NCBI GenBank assembly: GCA_035476575.1
Contig: DATILL010000100.1
Coordinates: 24,646 to 88,645, forward strand
Source: DATILL01 sp035476575
GTDB taxonomy: Bacteria; Actinomycetota; Actinomycetes; Mycobacteriales; JACQDL01
DNA length: 64,000 bases
Direction of reading: 5' to 3'
Shown one piece after another: positions 9,801 to 17,414 of the stretch. A model generated the notes under the pieces. It searched no databases. It was not told the origin of the DNA and saw only the letters and a list, made by a program, of their open reading frames with translations. A program made the position numbers and the translations under genes. Numbering within the stretch: position 1 is the stretch's first letter; each line of letters begins with the position of its first letter.

Positions 9801-9983
9801 ATGGTCGGCGGGCGGCTACATACGGTCGATGAGCTCCTCCAGCCGTTCGCCGCCGGCGCAGCAGCCGCGGCCGCGGCACCGGCGAACCAGGTGCTCGCCC
9901 CGATGCGCTCCGTGGCAACGGCCGAACAGTACTGGTGGCACGAGCCGGAATGGATGGTCCACGCCTGCTGCTGCCCGGGCTAA
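6849..9983 (+). CDS. Exported beta-propeller/amidohydrolase fusion protein
   Basis: A 1044-residue protein starting at the ATG after GAGGAGA. Residues 1-40 carry a twin-arginine-like signal (TRRDVLRRSGQLTAATGALWIAP). Residues about 60-600 contain many TolB/WD40-like blades (WSPDGRRLVF, FAPDGRRIAFSSDRDG, WSPDGRLLAYSSDRAG). From about 610 on is an amidohydrolase domain with the metal motif DAHNHWH, a later SHYHYPA histidine pair, GTDSP, and the closing PGKLADLAFIDGDPLADI. This domain order is known for periplasmic or secreted amidohydrolases; the substrate is unknown. The C-terminus ends in an unusual HACCCPG. Confidence 0.85.
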   Translation: MPDPELSGQVRSGLTRRDVLRRSGQLTAATGALWIAPEVAAGPVAEASGGSSVKVSEGTNMSAAVSPDRRLITIDLYTVIWLVPVEGGPARRLTDDLQDATLPHWSPDGRRLVFQAYRDGNYHLWVIEADGSGLRQLTHGPYDHREPKFAPDGRRIAFSSDRDGSYGIWVLDLATGQVSQRTATDAEEGMPGWSPDGRRLVFTVDNVAIDSVGEAGDRQRLVAVSQGALYGPSFAPDGRTLSYNLLQGSSSDLVVGGRPVTHGEDVFGFAPTWLSPAELLYTADGRIRRRWLATGSVRDVPFTATVSFPDRRYRRSRPDIDSTRTRTVHGIASPVLSPDGGQVAFRALNALWLMPVGGVPRRVVGDGFFSSDPAWSPDGRLLAYSSDRAGTADLWVRELATGAERRLTALPGAQLAPSWSPDSGRVAYTDHDGGTWVLDVASGEVRQVLPALFLPGRASWSRDGDTLALAAVKPYSRRYREGTSQILTVRLSTGEISYAEPMPHRSLSTRGDDGPVWSPDGTRMAFVVGSVIWVVPVDARGRITAAPRQLTDEVSDAPSWSGDSSTLLYLSNGRLRLVAAAGGTPRTVPVGLTWTHVKPRGRTVIHAGRLWDGRSRRLRPDVDIVVERDRIAAVEPHRPHRTDPVLDAAGLTVMPGLIDAHNHWHLRGRQFGDRQGRLWLSYGITTTRSPGDPAYQMVETREALATGARVGPRYLATGEAIDGSRIYYNFMRPTLSPRQLELELDRAVELGYDLIKTYVRLPVAYQEVIARRAHREGIPLSSHYHYPAVHFGMDGMEHTGATNRLGYSHTVSRLGWAYGDVIALFTASGMSMTPTLFNSAAMYAEDRSLVDDERTRILFPAWEHQRLVHKADDAAKPESAPVRAALAANVATLVRIHRGGGLIIAGTDSPLDNVAISLHQNLRAAVRYGMTPYEALTTATSNPARWMALDGDLGTVEPGKLADLAFIDGDPLADIRAAANVRQVMVGGRLHTVDELLQPFAAGAAAAAAAPANQVLAPMRSVATAEQYWWHEPEWMVHACCCPG

Positions 9984-10086
9984 CCGATGCCGGCAACCCA
10001 CGGTGCCGCGGTACGCCCAGGAAGGCGACGTCCGGTCCGCATCGCACGGTTGCGCGCCATGCCGCGATCTTCCCCAGCCCGGCCGG

Positions 10087-11010
10087 TCAGCTCCGGCGGG
10101 CGCGGGCCCGTCGCTTGCCCTCGTGCATGGCCTGGACCCGGGCGACCGGGATGGCGCGGCCCTCCTCGATCAGATCCGCGGCGATTCGCTGCGGCGCGGG
10201 CATCCGGTCCGCCCACGGGTCGCCGTCGCCGACCAGCGCCGCCGCGGTGCGCACGGTGAAGTCACCCGGCGCGACCCGGTCGAGGTCCGCCCAGGCGACC
10301 GGGAACGACACCGGCGTGCCTGGCCGGACCCGCGGGCTGTACGCCGCGACCACGGTCGCGCCGCCGGCCCGGGTCGAGTCAAGGAACACCTTGCCGCCGC
10401 GGTCATCCTTGATGTACTCGGTGGTGGCCAGCGCGGGGTCGATCCGCGCGGCCCGGGCCGTGACCGCGCGGGTGGCCGCCGCCACGTCCTCGATCGGGGC
10501 GGCCTCATCGACCGGCACGAACACGTGCACGCCCTTGGCTCCGCTGGTCTTGACCGCGCTCTTCAGGCCGGCGTCGGCCAGCGCCTGGCGGACCAGGAAC
10601 GCGGCCAGCACGGCCGCCCGGAAGCCGTCCCCCTCCGGCGGGTCGATGTCGAGGATCAGGTGGGTCTGGTGCTCCCAGCGGCCCGCGCGGACCAGGGTCG
10701 GGTGGTACTCGACCGCCCGCTGGTTGGCGAACCACAGCAGCGTGCGCCGGTCGTTGCACAGCGCGTAGGACACCTCGCGCTTGGAGGCCTCCGCCCACCG
10801 CCGCACCGTCGGCACCCACGGCGGGGTGTACTTCGGGACGTTCTTCTGCATGAACGCCGGCTGGCCCCGCAGCACCCGTACCACCGACAGCGGCCGGTCG
10901 GCCAGCTCCGCGATGATCCGGGCGCCGACCGCGTCCAGGTAGTCCACCAGGTCCCGCTTGGTCGCTCCGGCCCCCTCGAACAGCGGCTGGTCAAGGTTGG
11001 TCAGCGGCAC
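10087..11010 (-). CDS. Stand-alone LigD-type primase-polymerase
   Basis: A 307-residue archaeo-eukaryotic primase-like polymerase, equal to the POL domain of LigD with no ligase or nuclease domain attached. Visible motifs are the metal-binding HLILDIDPPEG, KTSGAKGVHVFVPV and the segment EYIKDDRGGKVFLDSTR. Such proteins add ribo- or deoxynucleotides during non-homologous end joining and related repair. GTG at 11008-11010 was chosen because GGAGGTGAGG precedes it and the family starts near there. No ku or ligase gene is in the window. Confidence 0.85.
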   Translation of the reverse strand: MPLTNLDQPLFEGAGATKRDLVDYLDAVGARIIAELADRPLSVVRVLRGQPAFMQKNVPKYTPPWVPTVRRWAEASKREVSYALCNDRRTLLWFANQRAVEYHPTLVRAGRWEHQTHLILDIDPPEGDGFRAAVLAAFLVRQALADAGLKSAVKTSGAKGVHVFVPVDEAAPIEDVAAATRAVTARAARIDPALATTEYIKDDRGGKVFLDSTRAGGATVVAAYSPRVRPGTPVSFPVAWADLDRVAPGDFTVRTAAALVGDGDPWADRMPAPQRIAADLIEEGRAIPVARVQAMHEGKRRARARRS

Positions 11011-11167
11011 CCCGTCGCGCTCCTCACCTCCGCCCACCGGGCCAGCCTCCCACCAACCGCCACCTTGGCGCGAGAGCCGGTCCGGCAGCATGCCGGACGG
11101 TGGCCGGACTGGAGCTGTGCCAGCACGCCGACCAGGCTGTACGTGCCGTGGTCCTGGCGCACGGTAC

Positions 11168-11212
11168 TTGACATGCATCGCAAGCTATGTTCTGCTATAT
11201 ATAGCACGCTAT
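11168..11212 (+). promoter_or_regulatory. Promoter-like site with palindromic operator ahead of the MarR gene
   Basis: TTGACA (11168-11173) is followed by the perfect 14-bp palindrome TGCTATATATAGCA (11193-11206), an adjacent interrupted palindrome ATAGCACGCTAT (11201-11212) and a further GCTAT half-site at 11184. AT-rich palindromes overlapping the -10 region of a marR gene are typical autoregulatory operators. Confidence 0.6.
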
Positions 11213-11281
11213 TAGATCTGCTGAGAGCGGGTGGATGAACCTGAATGGTATCCGTCATGACTGCGCACGGATGCAGCTCGG

Positions 11282-11743
11282 GTGTACGCCTTGACCGCTG
11301 AGCCGACACCGCCAACAGTCCGAACAGCATCCCTAGGGTATCAGGTGAACTATCTCGCCCGGCTCCTTGAGCGCGCCCTGCGGGAAAAGATCGAGGAGTT
11401 CGGCGTCGTCCCCGGTCAATTTGCCCAGCTGCTCGCACTATACGAGCAGGACGGGCTCACCCAGCGCGAGCTGTGTGCCCGAGTCCAGATCGAGCAACCG
11501 ACCATGGCCAACACATTGCAGCGGATGGAACGGGACGGGCTGATCGACCGGGTCCCCGACCCGGCGGACGGCCGGCGGGCGCGCGTGCTGCTGACCGAGC
11601 GGGCGCGCGGCCTCGCGGTCGACCTCACCGCCGCGATGCACGAGGTGAACTCGAGGGCTACCCGCGGGTTCGATGAGTCCGAGATCGCCGCGGTCATGCA
11701 CGCCGTAACCCGGATGATCAGCAACCTGGAAGCGAGGGGCTAG
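11282..11743 (+). CDS. MarR family transcriptional regulator
   Basis: A 153-residue winged-helix protein: LNYLARLLERALREKIEE-like dimer helix, LTQRELCARVQIEQPTMANTLQRMERDGLI recognition helix, and the wing DPADGRRARVLLTERA. It is divergent from the LigD-type polymerase and followed by a small membrane protein, which may be its target. The palindromes 76-114 bp upstream probably bind it. The ligand is unknown. Confidence 0.9.
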   Translation: MYALTAEPTPPTVRTASLGYQVNYLARLLERALREKIEEFGVVPGQFAQLLALYEQDGLTQRELCARVQIEQPTMANTLQRMERDGLIDRVPDPADGRRARVLLTERARGLAVDLTAAMHEVNSRATRGFDESEIAAVMHAVTRMISNLEARG

Positions 11744-11800
11744 CTCTACCGTCAGGCCGCCAGCACGGGGCCCTTGCCATCGCATGCCGCTGGAGCCCAC

Positions 11801-12298
11801 ATGACCAAGTCTCGCATTCACGCCGTCGCTGGAACTTTCGCCCTCATCCTGATCAGCCTGTTCTTCCTGTCCTCGATCGTGGTCGAGGTGGCCGGCAGCG
11901 AGCGCGCTGTGGTCGCGGTCAAGACGGCAATCCTGTACGCGCTGGTGCTCCTGGTGCCGAGCATGGCGATCACCGGAGGCAGCGGCCGCGCGCTGGCCGG
12001 AAAACGCGGCGGCGGCCGCATCGGCCGGAAGAAACGGCGCATGGCGGTGGTCGCCTTGATCGGCCTGGGAGTGCTCATTCCGTGTGCCGTGACATTGCAC
12101 CGGCTCGCGGTCGCCGACCATTTTGGAGCAACCTTCTACGCCATTCAGGCGATTGAGCTCCTCGGCGGCGCGGTCAACATTACGCTGCTCGGGCTCAATG
12201 TCCGCGATGGCCGGGCGCTGGCCGGGCGGTCCCGGCGTTCCACACAGGCGCCGGAAACCGCGCCGCGGCGCCCAGCCGAAGTGAGCCCCTCGAATTAA
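11801..12298 (+). CDS. Four-helix membrane protein
   Basis: A 165-residue protein starting MTKSRIHAVAG after a TGGAG ribosome site. Four hydrophobic segments are visible (AGTFALILISLFFLSSIVV, ILYALVLLVPSMAI, AVVALIGLGVLIPCAV, FYAIQAIELLGGAVNITLLGL) with a basic loop GKKRR-like between helices 2 and 3 and a polar C-terminal tail. It follows the marR gene by 57 bp on the same strand, so they likely form one unit. I do not recognise a functional family. Confidence 0.75.
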   Translation: MTKSRIHAVAGTFALILISLFFLSSIVVEVAGSERAVVAVKTAILYALVLLVPSMAITGGSGRALAGKRGGGRIGRKKRRMAVVALIGLGVLIPCAVTLHRLAVADHFGATFYAIQAIELLGGAVNITLLGLNVRDGRALAGRSRRSTQAPETAPRRPAEVSPSN

Positions 12299-12462
12299 CC
12301 TGTAGCTCGAACAACGACACATCCCGGACGCCTAAGCACTGACCTTGCCGGCCTATCCTCATTTCGACCAGACCGCTTCGCCCGGCGTCAATCTCGAGGA
12401 CGGCGACCATTAACACGACCAGGCACAGCGTCCGAACGGGCACAGCCGAGATCGCGGCGGCG

Positions 12463-13722
12463 ATGTCCGCCGCGACTGAGGAGGTCCGGCAGCTGGTCCG
12501 CGACCGGATCAGCCGGGAGACGCCGGCCGCCGGCCGGCTGCCCGAGGAGATCATCGAGGCCGCGTTCGACCTGCTCTACGAACGGATCCTCATCGCCGCT
12601 CGGGGCGCGACCGGCGGCTCTGCCGGGCTCACCGCCGCCGGGCTCACCGCCGCCGGGCTCACCGCGGTCGAGCTCATCGCGATCGAACGGTGGTGCGTCC
12701 AGCTCCGCGGCGGGCCAGTGACAATGCCGACCCTGTGCGGCGCGCTGTGCACCGAGTCCATCGACCACGTGCGCAGGATCGGCGAGCGGATCGGTGGCGA
12801 CCCGGACGCCGTGCTCGACATTGTGAGCGCGGTGTCTGGCGTCCTGGGTTCGGTGCAGCTCGCCTCCAGTGCCCGCGGCCGGGGCGGCGGCGAGCTGGAG
12901 GAGGTCGATCTGGACGCGAACCTGCGCGTCATCCTCGCCCGCGCGTTGCTGCTCGGCGGGACGGCGGCGGTCGATCTGTACTCTCAGCTCACCGTCTTCG
13001 GAATCGACCCCAGCCGGGACTACGTCGCCTTCCGCGCCCGGCCGCGGCCCGGCCACGACCGGAACGAGCTCGCCCGGGAGCTGGAGGCGGCGCTGGCCGC
13101 GGAGTCCAACAAGGGCGTGGTCGCGCATCTGGATGGCGATCTGGTCGGGTTCCTGGCGACGCCGCCCAGCCAGGTGCTGACCGGGGTGGTCGGCATCGGC
13201 CCGGCCACGATCCCGGACCGGCTGGACGAGTCGTTCCAGCTCGCCACCCGGGCACTGGCCGTCGCGGGCGCCTGGGGCCTGTCCGGCGTACACCGGTTCG
13301 ACGAGCTCGGCCTGCTGCCGGCCATCCTGGCCGACGTCGACATGGGTGAGGCGCTACGACGGCGCTACCTGCAGCCGGTCGCCGCGGTGGAGCCGTGGCC
13401 GGAGATCCTCACCGCGGTGCGCATGTACTTCAGCTGTGGGATGCACGTGGACCGGGCCGCTGGCCAGATGTCGGTGCACCCGAACACGCTCCGCAACCGG
13501 ATTCGCCGGTTCGAGGAGCTGGCCGAGGCGGAGCTGCGCGACACCCGGGTCGCGATGGAGGTCTGGTGGGCGCTGCAGAGCGTCGCGCTGACCGACCCGG
13601 CCACCGGCCCGGGAGAGACGCCGCCGAGCTGCCGAGAGATCCCGCTGCCGGGTGCCACCGGCCGTCCGCCGCCGCGGGACATGACCCCTGCCCGGTCCAG
13701 GCCTGCTCAGCCGGCCCGATGA
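12463..13722 (+). CDS. PucR/CdaR-type transcriptional regulator 1
   Basis: A 419-residue regulator with a C-terminal PucR-type helix-turn-helix (MHVDRAAGQMSVHPNTLRNRIRRFEEL). The middle contains a GGDEF-like regulator fold segment (DYVAFRARPRPGHDRNELARELEAAL ... GDLVGFLATPP). An in-frame 15-bp repeat occurs three times (12622-12666), giving GLTAAGLTAAGLTAV. The true start may be upstream: the frame stays open to an ATT at 12409 preceded by GAGGA, encoding TAEIAAAM before the chosen ATG. It overlaps the next gene by ATGA. It probably regulates the adjacent polyketide-like cluster. Confidence 0.85.
   Translation: MSAATEEVRQLVRDRISRETPAAGRLPEEIIEAAFDLLYERILIAARGATGGSAGLTAAGLTAAGLTAVELIAIERWCVQLRGGPVTMPTLCGALCTESIDHVRRIGERIGGDPDAVLDIVSAVSGVLGSVQLASSARGRGGGELEEVDLDANLRVILARALLLGGTAAVDLYSQLTVFGIDPSRDYVAFRARPRPGHDRNELARELEAALAAESNKGVVAHLDGDLVGFLATPPSQVLTGVVGIGPATIPDRLDESFQLATRALAVAGAWGLSGVHRFDELGLLPAILADVDMGEALRRRYLQPVAAVEPWPEILTAVRMYFSCGMHVDRAAGQMSVHPNTLRNRIRRFEELAEAELRDTRVAMEVWWALQSVALTDPATGPGETPPSCREIPLPGATGRPPPRDMTPARSRPAQPAR
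12622..12666 (+). repeat. In-frame 15-bp triplicate in the PucR gene
   Basis: GCCGGGCTCACCGCC occurs three times head to tail and encodes AGLTA repeats at about residues 54-68. The paralogous gene downstream lacks it. Confidence 0.8.
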
Positions 13723-14963
13723 ACGGGCCCGGGCTGGTCGGCACCCTGCTGGCCAGCAGGCGCGTGCTCCGCGCCCGGATCGCCCGCGCGGTCCGGTACC
13801 AGGCCCCGTCGGTCCGGCTGGCCGCGGACGCCGAGCTCTCCCGCGAGCTGGACTTCCTGCTCTCGCTGTTCCTGCGCCGCATCAGCGGTGTCCCCAGCCA
13901 CGGGTCGGACGGTGATGACCAGCGAATGGCCGGGATCGGCGCCGCCTACGCGGCCCGGAGCCACCCGTTCGCCGACCTGCTGGTCGCGTACCGGATCCGG
14001 CGGCGGGTGATCGTGGACTACGTGGTCGAGGTCGGCGCCCGGACCGGCAGCGACCCGCACGACCTGCGCGAGACGGTCGACCTGGTGCTCACCACGTGTC
14101 ACGTGATGGTCGCCGCGATCACCGCCGGCTACCACAGCGTCGAGCCGTACGGCCGCGGCGCCGACCAGCAGCGCGCGGAGTTCGTCCGCGGGCTGCTCTG
14201 GGGCACCCTCGGGCCGGCCGAGGTTGGCCGGCACGGATCCGCCTACGGCGTCGACCCCGCGCGTCACTACCTGGCGATGCGGGCCCGCCCCGCGCCCGGC
14301 GAGACGATCGACCAGCTTGCCCGGGCGCACGGGTTCACGTTCGGCCGGGCCAACGGTGGCGGGCTCGGCGCGGTGGTGGACGGGGACCTGGTCGGGTTCA
14401 TCATCGCCCCGCCGGCCGGGCCCGTCCCGGGCGTTGCCGGGTTCGGGCCGCCCCGCCCGCTGGCCCGCCTGGACGAGTCGTTCCGGATGGCCTCCCGCGC
14501 GCTGGAGACCGCGCACCGGCACCGGCTGACCGGCGCGCACGAGTTTGGCCGGCTCGGCCTGTTACCGGCGGTGCACGCCGACGGCGCGGTGGGCAATGCG
14601 CTGCGCCGCCGCTACCTCGCGCCGCTGGGCGACACCGAGTTCGCGGTCGAGGTCGTCGACACGCTCCGCGTGTACCTGGTCCAGGGCATGCACATCGCCC
14701 GGACCGCGGAGCTGATGTGCGTGCACCCGAACACGGTCCGGTACCGGATCGGCCGGTTCGAGGAGCTGGTCGGGGTTGGCCTGCGCAACAGCCCGACGAC
14801 CGCGTTCGAGGTGCTGTGGGCGCTGGAGCACAGCGCGGTCCCGGCCGCCGTGGCACGGCGGCCGGGACCCGAGGCAGCCGGTCAGGCCGGTGGCATGATC
14901 GCCACCACGCGGCACCAGCCGGCGTCGGCGCCGGTGAGCTTGACCGGTAGGCAGCTCACCTGA
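13719..14963 (+). CDS. PucR/CdaR-type transcriptional regulator 2
   Basis: A 414-residue paralogue of the preceding gene, starting MNGPGLVGTLLASRRVLRAR at the ATG that overlaps the previous stop. It shares the central domain (HYLAMRARPAPGETIDQLARAHG ... GDLVGFIIAPP, LDESFRMASRALETA) and the C-terminal helix-turn-helix (MHIARTAELMCVHPNTVRYRIGRFEEL). Its 3' end overlaps the convergent cyclase-family gene by 82 bp, so the last 27 codons are read on both strands. Two tandem PucR genes at a cluster border suggest heteromeric or redundant control. Confidence 0.85.
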   Translation: MNGPGLVGTLLASRRVLRARIARAVRYQAPSVRLAADAELSRELDFLLSLFLRRISGVPSHGSDGDDQRMAGIGAAYAARSHPFADLLVAYRIRRRVIVDYVVEVGARTGSDPHDLRETVDLVLTTCHVMVAAITAGYHSVEPYGRGADQQRAEFVRGLLWGTLGPAEVGRHGSAYGVDPARHYLAMRARPAPGETIDQLARAHGFTFGRANGGGLGAVVDGDLVGFIIAPPAGPVPGVAGFGPPRPLARLDESFRMASRALETAHRHRLTGAHEFGRLGLLPAVHADGAVGNALRRRYLAPLGDTEFAVEVVDTLRVYLVQGMHIARTAELMCVHPNTVRYRIGRFEELVGVGLRNSPTTAFEVLWALEHSAVPAAVARRPGPEAAGQAGGMIATTRHQPASAPVSLTGRQLT

Positions 14964-15730
14964 AACCCGTGCGCCTGGCCGATGGTGTCCAGGTTGGTGA
15001 GCCGCTCGAGCTGGCAGTACTCCTGGTCCCGCCCGAACAGGTGGGCAGGCCACAGGTGGGCCTGGTCGCCAGTGCGGCCGTAGTCGTCCAGCATCCGCAG
15101 GAACGGCGGGTCGAAGCCGAAGCTGTCCACGCCGATGACCCGGATGCCCTGTTCCACCAGGAACGCGGTCGCCTCCCGGGTGACGCCGCGGAAGCGCTGG
15201 AAGTAGCCGGGCTGACCGATCTCGCGGTCACCGGCCGTCCGCAGCAGCACGATGTCGAACGGCTTGAGCTGGTACCCGGCCGCGACCAGTGCCGCCTCGA
15301 CCTCGGCCCGGGTCACCGGCTGGTCGGCCGGCCCGGCGGTGACGTCGAGCAGCACGCCGTCGCCGAGGCACCACTCCAGGGGCACCTGGCAGATCGTCCG
15401 GGCCGGCGCCCCAGCGGTGGTCCGGTCGCCGTAGTGGTACGGCGCGTCCATGTGGGTGCCCGTGTGCGTGGTCAGGGTGTAGTGCATGAGCGACAGCCCC
15501 TTGCCGTCGGGGAAGTCGCGGTGGGTCACCCCGCCGCCCATCCGGTGCCGGAGCAGCTTTGCCCACCGGTCGAGCCGGTTCCGGCTGCGCAGGTGCGCGT
15601 AGGCCTGGCCGAGCAGGTCCGCACCGTGCCGGTGGTCGACGACCCGGCGGCGCACCGGGTCGGGCTCCCAGTGCGCCGGATCGACCGCGACGCTGAGGTC
15701 GACGATGCGCGGCCGCGGGCCAGCCGTCAT
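14882..15730 (-). CDS. Cyclase family protein (kynurenine formamidase-like fold)
   Basis: A 282-residue protein with the metal-binding signature HTGTHMDAPYHYGD, and RVIGVDSFGFDPP further on. This family includes arylformamidases and enzymes of aromatic polyketide clusters called cyclases. The start overlaps the stop of the upstream hydrolase gene by 4 bp (ATGA), so it is the last gene of the leftward polyketide operon. In this context ring closure or hydrolysis of the polyketide product is likely, but the reaction is not predictable from sequence. Confidence 0.8.
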   Translation of the reverse strand: MTAGPRPRIVDLSVAVDPAHWEPDPVRRRVVDHRHGADLLGQAYAHLRSRNRLDRWAKLLRHRMGGGVTHRDFPDGKGLSLMHYTLTTHTGTHMDAPYHYGDRTTAGAPARTICQVPLEWCLGDGVLLDVTAGPADQPVTRAEVEAALVAAGYQLKPFDIVLLRTAGDREIGQPGYFQRFRGVTREATAFLVEQGIRVIGVDSFGFDPPFLRMLDDYGRTGDQAHLWPAHLFGRDQEYCQLERLTNLDTIGQAHGFQVSCLPVKLTGADAGWCRVVAIMPPA

Positions 15731-17385
15731 GCCGCGACCACGCCGAGCCGGGTGGCCAGCCAGTCGCAGAAGCGCGGGATAAAGTCGCCGAAGTAGTTGG
15801 TGGCCACATGGCGTTCGCCCGGGTAACGGATCAGCTCGCACTCGCCGGTGGCCCAGTCGAGCATCCGTTCGCACGACTCGATCGGGATGATCGAGTCAAG
15901 CTCGCCGTGAATGGCAAGCAACGGGATCGTCAGCGGCGGGATGTCCCGCAGGTGCAGGGAGTTCCGGCACAGCGCCAGCATGGCGTCGTCGTCGTCCAGC
16001 CCGAAGACGTACCGGAAGTCCTTCTTCACCATCACGTTGACCGCGTCGAAGCTGTCGTGGTCGAAACCGCCGGACAGGTTGACGCAGGCCTGGAAGCCCG
16101 GCACCGTGGCCGCGGCCCGGGCGGCGAGGTAGCCGCCGAAGCTGACGCCGAAGATGCCCAGCCGGTCGGAGTCGACCTCGGGATGCCGGCCGATCTCGGT
16201 CACCACGGCCGCCACGACCTGCTCGAACTCGACCACCATCGGCATCCGCCCGATCAGCAGCCCCTGGCCCGGCCCGTCGAACACGACCGCGCCCATCCCG
16301 CGGGCGATGAGCTCGCGGGCGAAGGAGTGCAGCTCGACCTCCTTGGCCGAGTCCAGGCCGTTGACCAGGACGACGCACGGCCACGGGCCGGGCCCGGGCG
16401 GCGTCATGAGGTACCCGGGCAGGTCCATGCCCTGGTAGGGGATGGACAGCGGGCGCACCGTCTCCCGCAGGTACGGCAGGCCGCGGTCGAACACCTCGGT
16501 GACCCGGGCGCGGCTGGCGTTCTTGACCTCCGGGTCGTCAAAGTAGAAGAACTCGGCGACGTGGTGGCAGGCGGTGGCCCGCCGGATGGCGACCCGACCG
16601 GTCTCGAGGTACCCGGCCGCGAACGCCTCCGTGGCGCGGCCCTCGTAGTGGACGCCGAGCGCGGACCACTTGCGGTGCCAGTCCGCCCAGTCCTCGTGCG
16701 TGCTCGCCTTCCGCACGTCCTTCAGCGCCATCGTGATGTCACCCCAGTCCAGCCCGATCAGGCCGAGCCGGCTGAAGAAGAGCTCGCAGCTTTCGAACGT
16801 GGCCGCGGAGATGCCGTTGGCCGCGGTGCGCGGGCCCCAGGCGTCCCGCAGGCCCTCGCCGGAGGTCTCCTGCCCGGCCACAGCGTCCTGGTCAGGCCCA
16901 GCGTCCTGCTCGGCCACGATGTCCCGGTCGGCCTCGACCCACCCGCGCAGCTCGGTCAGCACCCGTTCGGTTGTCTGGTGCAGCGTGTCGGACAGCACTG
17001 CCGCGCCCGGGCCGGCGTCCTCGACCGGGACGAAGTTGTGCACGACCACGAGCCGCGCGCCACCGGAGACCGGTTCCACCGTCCACACGCCGTCCATGGC
17101 CGCAATGGTCGGGGGGAGCGTCAGCATTTCGAACTCGATACGGAGCTGGGCCGGATGGTACCGGCGGTGGGAACGGACTGAGCTGTCGCCGAGCCCGTTC
17201 GAGACCCTCATATCCATGATGACCTCGTCCGCGCCGATCACGGTACGACGGATTTCCCGGCAGGTCGGAAAGATGCGCGGCCAGGACTCGATGTCGGTGC
17301 AGGACCGCCAGACCCGATCGGCCGGTGCGCCGATCACCACCGAGTTGACCACCAGATTCTTCGCGTTCAGCGTTTGGGTGCTCAT
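15727..17385 (-). CDS. SRPBCC aromatase/cyclase-like domain fused to alpha/beta hydrolase
   Basis: A 552-residue two-part protein preceded by AGAGGAGAAC. Residues about 10-155 are a polyketide cyclase/START-like domain (VIGAPADRVWRSCTDIESWPRIFPTCREI ... GVWTVEPVSGGARLVVVHNF). A short acidic linker follows (about 160-180). Residues about 190-550 are an alpha/beta hydrolase of the FrsA/2,6-dihydroxypseudooxynicotine-hydrolase kind (ACHHVAEFFYFDDPEVK, nucleophile motif GVSFGGY, acid in HGELDS, His in GERHVA). Cyclisation and C-C or ester hydrolysis in one chain would suit product folding and release. I do not know this fusion from a characterised pathway. Confidence 0.8.
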   Translation of the reverse strand: MSTQTLNAKNLVVNSVVIGAPADRVWRSCTDIESWPRIFPTCREIRRTVIGADEVIMDMRVSNGLGDSSVRSHRRYHPAQLRIEFEMLTLPPTIAAMDGVWTVEPVSGGARLVVVHNFVPVEDAGPGAAVLSDTLHQTTERVLTELRGWVEADRDIVAEQDAGPDQDAVAGQETSGEGLRDAWGPRTAANGISAATFESCELFFSRLGLIGLDWGDITMALKDVRKASTHEDWADWHRKWSALGVHYEGRATEAFAAGYLETGRVAIRRATACHHVAEFFYFDDPEVKNASRARVTEVFDRGLPYLRETVRPLSIPYQGMDLPGYLMTPPGPGPWPCVVLVNGLDSAKEVELHSFARELIARGMGAVVFDGPGQGLLIGRMPMVVEFEQVVAAVVTEIGRHPEVDSDRLGIFGVSFGGYLAARAAATVPGFQACVNLSGGFDHDSFDAVNVMVKKDFRYVFGLDDDDAMLALCRNSLHLRDIPPLTIPLLAIHGELDSIIPIESCERMLDWATGECELIRYPGERHVATNYFGDFIPRFCDWLATRLGVVAA

Positions 17386-17414
17386 TGTTCTCCTCTGTCG
17401 GTGATGTCGGTCGG

